Assembly: GCA_004369085.1 (NCBI GenBank) | Contig: ML210147.1 | Coordinates: forward strand, 992,001 to 1,056,000 | Direction of reading: 5' to 3' | Source: Coprinopsis marcescibilis | Taxonomy: Eukaryota; Basidiomycota; Agaricomycetes; Agaricales; Psathyrellaceae | DNA: 64,000 bases | Notes under the pieces: generated by a model | Databases searched by the model: none | Told to the model about the DNA's origin: nothing | Seen by the model: only the letters and a program-made list of their open reading frames with translations | Part shown: positions 58,554 to 64,000 of the stretch, one piece after another | Numbering within the stretch: the first letter of the stretch is position 1 | Layout: every line of letters starts with the position of its first letter | Program-made: the position numbers and the translations under genes

Positions 58554-60237
58554 ATGTCTCGCGGAAATCTGCGATGGGTTTACTACGACAATGCAAGCCC
58601 ACAAATTACATACTCTGGGGATTGGGCGGAAGACACGAGCCTCTACCGTCCAGGAGCAGGGTTTATTCTCGGTAGTTCACAGCAGCGGGCGGTTGGAAAT
58701 GCGTCAATGTCGTTGGAGTTCGATGGTATGTACACGTGAAAACTTCCCAGTGCGAGTGCGTACGAGACTCCTGTAGTTCAGAACGGTTGACACGGTATGC
58801 ATATCACACAGGCACAATTATGGTGGTAGTCGGAAGGATGCAAAGCACGACTCGGGGAGGACAAAACGTCTCTGGAGGTTGGGAATGCACCGTAGATGGG
58901 ACCAGTATTCCAGCTCATCTTCCAACATTTGTCGCCCAAATCAACAACTATCCGCTTTGCGACACTGGGGATCTACCACTTACGACCGGACACCATGTAC
59001 TGGAAATAAGCGTACAGGCGGAAGAAACCCTGCCTGTCTGGATTGACCGGGTTATGGTGTGGCCCATTGCAAACGCAGCTTACGCCAACCATGGGTCGCG
59101 ACTAAGCCCGCTGGATAACGCATTCACCTACGAAACTGGTCGTTGGAACACAATTCCCAACACAACCATCAGATACACAAACCAGGCTGGGACTTCTTTG
59201 TCAGTATTCTTCAACGGTATGTACCTTTATGCCACTGGGAAACGGGATATGATACACCGACTGACATACATCGTGAAGGCACCCGGGTTAGCTGGGTCTC
59301 AGACTCTCTCATCAACCTGAGACTGCCGTTCGGAGTGTCGAGGGGAGTTTACACGATCGACGACTTGGCTCCTGTCCCTTTCGAGATTCCTGGAGTTCCA
59401 CCCAACTCAGTAGACCCGCGACAACAGCTGCTCTTCGAATCAGACATCCTTCCATACGGGCCTCATCGCTTGACAGTCACGTATTTGGGAGCTTCAGCGC
59501 CCCTTGTTCTGGACAGTGTCTTCGTCGACAGAGGCGATGTTCTCGCACCAGACGGAGGAGACTTTCCTCGATATACCAGCCATTCCAAATCTCAATCACT
59601 GCCTTCGAATGTAGGCGGAATCGTCGGAGGTGTTCTTGGGGGCCTAATATTTCTCGCTGCTCTTCTGCTTGCATGCTATTTCCTTTTCTTCAAGGAGAGG
59701 AAAAGAAAACAGGGCAACCAGAAAGTATACCCAAGGCACTCTGATATTTTGAAGGAACGAGCATCATTGGACGCAGAGTTACCTGTGGCATCAACTCCGA
59801 ATGGCTATCTTTTATCCCAACCACCGCAGATTGAACCGGAGTTCACAGGCCTAGGGTACGACTACGCATCGCTCGACCTATCCAGCCTACAAACCAAACC
59901 AGGAGAGACTGAAACTTCAGGGACAGTGGAATTGGGGAAAATGCAGATGGATGTGGTCGAAGAACCATTGCCCAGCGCTAGCATAGCGGAGGCATCAACA
60001 ACTGTGCACGTGCCAGCCACTGTTTCGGACCCACCAGACCCCGCACCAGAAACTTTGAAGCCTTCCATGACCGAAACACCCCCCAAAGTCAAAAGACAAA
60101 GACCTTTACCAACAAGCCCGATTCAAGCAGGGGCTTCCACGGTGGCGCAAACCACATTGCAGTCCACGCCTGCTAAGACGCCTCGACGGCCATTACCCGC
60201 CACTCCAGGCTCCCAGGGCTCTCCTTTCCGAGCCTGA
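58554..60237 (+). CDS. tandem receptor-like protein D, SH3-motif tail
   Basis: The fourth paralog, about 513 residues. It starts MSRGNLRWVYYDNASPQITY. Domain 1: WAEDTSLYRPGAGFILGSSQ, RAVGNASMSLEFDG|TIMVV, WECTVDGTSIPAHLP, TTGHHVLEISVQAEETLPVW and IDRVMVWPIAN. Domain 2: AFTYETGRWNTIPNTTIRYT, LSVFFNG|TRVSWVSDSL, GVYTIDDLAPVPFEIPG and VTYLGASAPLVLDSVFVDRG. The helix is GGIVGGVLGGLIFLAALLLA, then KERKRKQ. The tail is longer than in A-C and lacks a PPxY motif; it has two RPLPxxP motifs (RQRPLPTSP, RRPLPATP). Unlike A-C it has no LPPxYT end. Confidence 0.8.
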
Positions 60238-60452
60238 ATAATATTACATTCTCATTCTCTTCCCACTACACCTTTCGTTTGTAGCTCTTCTCGATCTGCA
60301 TGTAATACCATTGTGATTCGTGGGTGTAGTGCAATTACAACATAGCACCACAATGTGTTCTTCATTTGTTACAGTCACAAAGGGTTTCGATATCAGACAG
60401 GGTGGCCAGGTGCAATCGATCTGTAAATCTGGAGTTTGGCGCATTGCAAAGT

Positions 60453-61646
60453 TTACGGGTTTCCGGGCCAGAGAGCCTTCGTATGGCAAAAGTCAGAATC
60501 GAACCTGAGTTGGGAATCCACAATTATGCTCACCGGTCCTGGTTGAATATATGCCTCTGTCGCTGGCTCACTGACTTCCACCAATAGGCCAGGCTCCTTT
60601 AAACGGGACGTTGAGCTCCTTTTGTGATTACAGACGAGCGATGGACTTACAGTGCCACTATACGCTCCAGGGAACGACACCAATGGACCAGGCACCCCAT
60701 CCCCGCCTGGGTTGGCAACGTCAATTTGAGCGCAACCGATGTACCACTCCGCTATTTACAGCTCTTTCTTATCGCCTCTGTATTATATCGTAATGTATAG
60801 TACTCACCTCCAGATCGCTTTACATAGTGCAGAGCAATGACCTCAACCCTGAGTAGGTATTTGCCCTCCGGTAGAGCACGCGGCAAAGTGAACTCAACCT
60901 CAGTGAGACCTTAGAGCAACATGAGCGACCTTTGTAACGAAAGGACACTTCAAAGAATTATCCTCTTACCCGTTGATGGAAATACTAGCATACCAGTCTC
61001 ACTATCCAGCTCTGCGGATATCTCGTGGATCTGTAGATGTATCGGCGATAATCATAATGAGTGTCTCGTATCGGGTATTAATTCGCAGACAACACACCTT
61101 GAACCATACTTTTCCATCACCAGAAAAGTCATCGATATCTGTGTCTTCTGGTACTCGCGCCATGTAGACGTTTGATACCTAGTTTAATAACGCGTTAACG
61201 AAGTAAGTACGTATCCGTGAGCATGGGACGCACGCTCTTATGAAAAATGTTGTCGGAAGCGTTCCATGCCCAGACTTTGAAGGCCAATGTATCCTCGATA
61301 TCAACGTTGTATGTCAATGCCTTGTGGTTCGGTACTTCAGTATTGTAGCATCTCATGTCGTTGCTTCCATAGGCACGAAGCTAGATGCTACGAGTAAATA
61401 AGCTGAACTTGGGCAATGGGAGAAGAACTAGACTGACGGGGTAGAAATCCTCGTTCTCCCAGTTGTTGGTCTTCCGCACATACTCCCAAACTCCAGTATC
61501 TCTTCCGTTTACTTTGAGAATTGGAAATATATCTAGTAGGCGATAAGTAGCTGCCACCCCTGAAGCAGAAAGGTTCAAGCTTTACAATGTGCAGAAGCGT
61601 GTGCGACCAAGCTCAGAAGGAGAATGCAGGCTGCGCCACAGAACAT
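60453..61646 (-). CDS. AA9 lytic polysaccharide monooxygenase
   Basis: A copper enzyme that oxidatively cleaves cellulose. It is hidden by at least seven introns. Exon 1 is MFCGAACILLLSLVAHASAH, a signal peptide ending in ASA with His20 as the mature N-terminus, the first copper ligand. The next exon gives YIFPILKVNGRDTGVWEYVR and KTNNWENEDFYPV. Then DMRCYNTEVPNHKAL and FKVWAWNASDNIFHK give the second copper His, and SVSNVYMARVPEDTD with GDGKVWFK follow. Further exons: IHEISAELDSETG, EVEFTLPRALPEGKYLLRVE, GGAQFYIGCAQIDVANPGG (axial Tyr), PGPLVSFPGAYSGT and EPGLLVEVSEPATEAYIQPG, ending PALWPGNP. There is no CBM1 module. The His brace, Tyr and a Cys pair support an active protein. Confidence 0.88.
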
Positions 61647-62951
61647 TTTCAATCGTGTTATGCGGTATCTGCACCGATGAGGAGGTGATACGAAGGCAAA
61701 GTAGTCGATGTTGCGAACATCTCATCATAGGATTGTGCTGGCCTTATTATAGTCGTTAGTGCGTGACATCGGACTGGGAGAAAATTTCCAGCAAGGCATT
61801 CCTCAGCATCGAGAACGTTTAAAGAAGAGTAACAGGCCTTGAGCCGAGTATAGTAACTCTTGTACACTGTTATGGTCTCGTGAGACTGAAGAATCAAGAG
61901 ATTCTCCGTTTCCGCGATCCCGAACTTCTTTTGCTTCCGCTTTTGATGCGTACTTACCAAGACCAAGATTAAGCGCGCGTCATGATTCAAGCGCTTAGCC
62001 CAATGCGCACGGTGCATGGAATTGCTAAATGAGGTTCATCCTCCGAAGTCCCTTTGGGATTATCTGGCCATGTGTCCTATATACTCAACCCTCTACACTC
62101 ATGCGCATCTTTGCCAAGCAGGTTGAGTTTATATCAGACATTTGGTAATCATATCCGTGCGGGAGTGACCATGTGTAGATCACGCTTCTTGGCGTCTTAG
62201 AGTGGCTTTGAGCTCACCAATACTAGGCCATGAGAGCTCTATGGCTACTTTGGTTAAGAACTTTGCGGGAAGTCCGTATGAAGCTGTTTTCGGCTAGGAT
62301 CAACTGAGCAGCCCTCTCATGTTCACAGGCGGATGGTTGCTGCCGAGACGACTATTTCGAGTCGTGGCGAGGGAATGAGAATTGCGGAAGTTTAGCCCGT
62401 TTTGAGCTCATGCTCTGACGTGGTAAGTATTGGTGGCACAAAGACCCGTGGGTAATGAAGCATCGATATTCGTATATCAGGGTGCTCCATCCATGATGTG
62501 CAATGTTCGAATTTCGATTTAAAGCTTGAAAATATAGAATCGCCCTCACAAGCTGAACATCGCTTCCCGGTACCATCGTGAGTGGTCTCGATACGAGGCA
62601 CGGATGAAAATGTTTGATGGCTCTATTGGATCTTCCATAGACGGCGGAATGAAGGATGCCCAGTTCGTCGACTCTTTTCACGCAAATTGGCTTCGGAACG
62701 TGTTTACTTATGTAGACACGTCCGCTGTCTCACCGCAGTGCAAAGTTGTCCAATGCCGACACTTGACGCTGCGCATCAGAATGTCCTCACGAGTAACAGC
62801 TCGTGCACATATATCGAGGCAGAAGGATGAGGCAGTTCAATACTAAACTTCCTCAGGTCGCTGCATTGGTGGAAACAGAAGAATCTTAAGGCCGGAATAA
62901 CCTTTAACTGACATCTGCTGAGAAACGTTACAAGTAATTAACTTGATGAGC
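61647..62951. other. intergenic upstream of AA9
   Basis: 1.3 kb between the AA9 start and the stop of the RidA-like gene. Open frames at 61658-62017 and 62352-62681 (minus) have no motif I recognise and no codon support; they sit in the AA9 promoter. I see no gene. Confidence 0.35.
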
Positions 62952-63505
62952 CTACTCTGCCACTTCTGCCGTGCATTCGATTTCCACTATGGCACCGAAC
63001 GGAAGAGAAGCCACTCCTACGCAAGTCCTGGCGGGCTTGACAGGTCCGTTGAAGAACTAGGACTCTCAAGATTATGATCCATCGCAAAAAGCATCGTGAC
63101 AGGAAGCCCACCTCGGTGTAAACCTCGTTCAGGGCAGGAAAGTCGGCGAAGTTTGTAATGTAGATGTTGACTTTAACTGCCTTATCAAGCGCGGAGTTTG
63201 CAGCTTTCAAGACTTTTTCGAGGTTTTCAAGCGCGGCCCTCTATGATAGATTGTGCTCGATCTCAGAATGTCAACTTTAAGAGGTTCTATTCCGAGTCAT
63301 ACCGTTTGTCCCTTGATTCCACCTTCCACAAGTGTACCTTCCCTGGTTATACCAATGTTTCCAGAGGCAAACACCAACCCTCTGGAGATGACTGCCTGAG
63401 CTGCAAGCAGTCAGATCGATGAATGATCTCAGGTAGAAACGCTTCCTACTCACAGAAAACTGGCAGAGGTGGAAGAGCTCCCTCGCTGAAAACGACTTGA
63501 GGCAT
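62952..63505 (-). CDS. RidA/YjgF/YER057c-family enamine/imine deaminase
   Basis: RidA proteins hydrolyse reactive 2-aminoacrylate-type imines formed by PLP enzymes. Joined exons give MPQVVFSEGALPPLPVFS, QAVISRGLVFASGNIGITRE, TLVEGGIKGQT, RAALENLEKVLKAANSALDK, AVKVNIYITNFADFPALNEV, then FFNGPVKPARTCVGVASLPF and GAIVEIECTAEVAE before TAG. PARTCVGVASLPFGAIVEIE contains the conserved Arg and Glu of the RidA pocket. About 130 residues, the usual length for the family. Four exons; the intron borders keep frame. Confidence 0.9.
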
Positions 63506-64000
63506 TGCTGAGGGATGGCAAAGAACCAAGTGACCTTAGCTACCCGAGTTCTTATAAGTCCCAAGTTTTATCTTTCTAATCTGCAGGCAAAATGACATAA
63601 CGCCCTCCAATCATCCGATGCCGAACACGGGGGCATTACCATGAGCACCCAGATTTTCTGGAAAGCCCCTATTTCATATTCTTTGAGCGCCACACCGATG
63701 GCTTACACCCTTGAGCGATTTCGTTCTCCCGACTGTGATGAGGAGGTCACGGTGAGTTGAAGGTGATATGATTATACTAAGCGCTATGTATATGCCAGCT
63801 TTCCTCTCAGACTCGCGATCAATCTACAGCGAGTATAGAGTGATAGTCATGAATCTAGTATACCAGGGAAAGGACTTCAATTGCAGGATACAGTACCGCG
63901 TAGTATGTACTTCAAGATTCCGACGAAGGCAGTGACGGCGCGTGGGAATGATTTCCCGTCAAGTTAAGAATCGGCTTGGCAGTTGCTGTACATATCAGTA
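63506..64000. other. intergenic, window edge
   Basis: 495 bp upstream of the RidA-like gene. No gene supported. Confidence 0.4.

Larger units (their letters stand above)
51320..60237 (+). repeat. tandem array of four receptor-like paralogs
   Basis: Four same-strand genes (51320, 54320, 56569 and 58554) share domain order, both intron positions and motifs YxGxWxED, SSQxRxVGxAS, FNGTxVxW, YTIDD, LGSSAPLV and GxxxG membrane helices. Spacers are about 1.28, 0.71 and 0.47 kb. The arrangement implies repeated local duplication. Confidence 0.9.

Noticed and set aside
60480..60560. Minus-strand GGTTCGATTC B-box, considered as a tRNA
   Set aside because: No acceptor or D stem can be folded around it; it lies in an intron of the AA9 gene.
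61658..62017. 119-residue frame upstream of the AA9 gene, minus strand
   Set aside because: No motif, no splice partner, in the AA9 promoter; probably chance.

Overview
The window looks like a gene-dense nuclear region of a filamentous basidiomycete, most likely an Agaricomycete. The evidence is many spliceosomal introns of about 50-60 nt per gene, very short intergenic spaces on both strands, a secreted AA9 lytic polysaccharide monooxygenase, GPI-type haem peroxidases, an F-box protein, and a tandem family of single-pass proteins with a duplicated ectodomain of a kind common in mushroom genomes. No gene was assigned by database search. Names come from motifs and exon reconstruction by eye, so exon borders are approximate unless stated.

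Left part (0.5-24.3 kb), housekeeping genes: RCL1 (rRNA processing), a histidine-phosphatase/phosphoglycerate-mutase-like gene with a nearby tRNA-Ser(CGA), a large STT4-type PI 4-kinase, an unknown coiled-coil gene, a glutaminyl-peptide cyclotransferase, the TRAPP subunit TRS23/TRAPPC4, the meiotic axis protein HOP1 and DOA1/UFD3. A second tRNA-Ser(CGA) plus a paralogous histidine-phosphatase gene follows in inverted orientation, so about 19 kb is bracketed by a divergent inverted duplication.

Middle part (24.5-50.2 kb): POT1 (telomere protection), an unknown nuclear protein, a GPI-type haem peroxidase, TAP42, YPT6/RAB6, a methylenetetrahydrofolate reductase, a possible APC15-like acidic protein, a CreC/WDR20 WD-repeat protein, mitochondrial BCKDH E1-beta, GMF, an F-box protein, a second GPI-type haem peroxidase (inverted relative to the first), a possible APC13-like protein and a multi-pass membrane protein.

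Right part (51.3-64 kb), lineage-specific: four tandem same-strand genes for single-pass membrane proteins. Each has two related beta-rich ectodomains, a glycine-rich membrane helix and a proline-rich tail. Three tails end in a PPxY motif; the fourth instead has two RPLPxxP motifs. They are followed by an AA9 LPMO hidden by many introns and a RidA-family deaminase. The most unusual observations are the receptor-like array, an apparent AT-AC intron with an 8-nt microexon in the PI4K catalytic domain, the inverted tRNA/phosphatase duplication with diverged tRNA introns, and POT1 with two consecutive YVTDYT-type OB folds and a compact zinc site.
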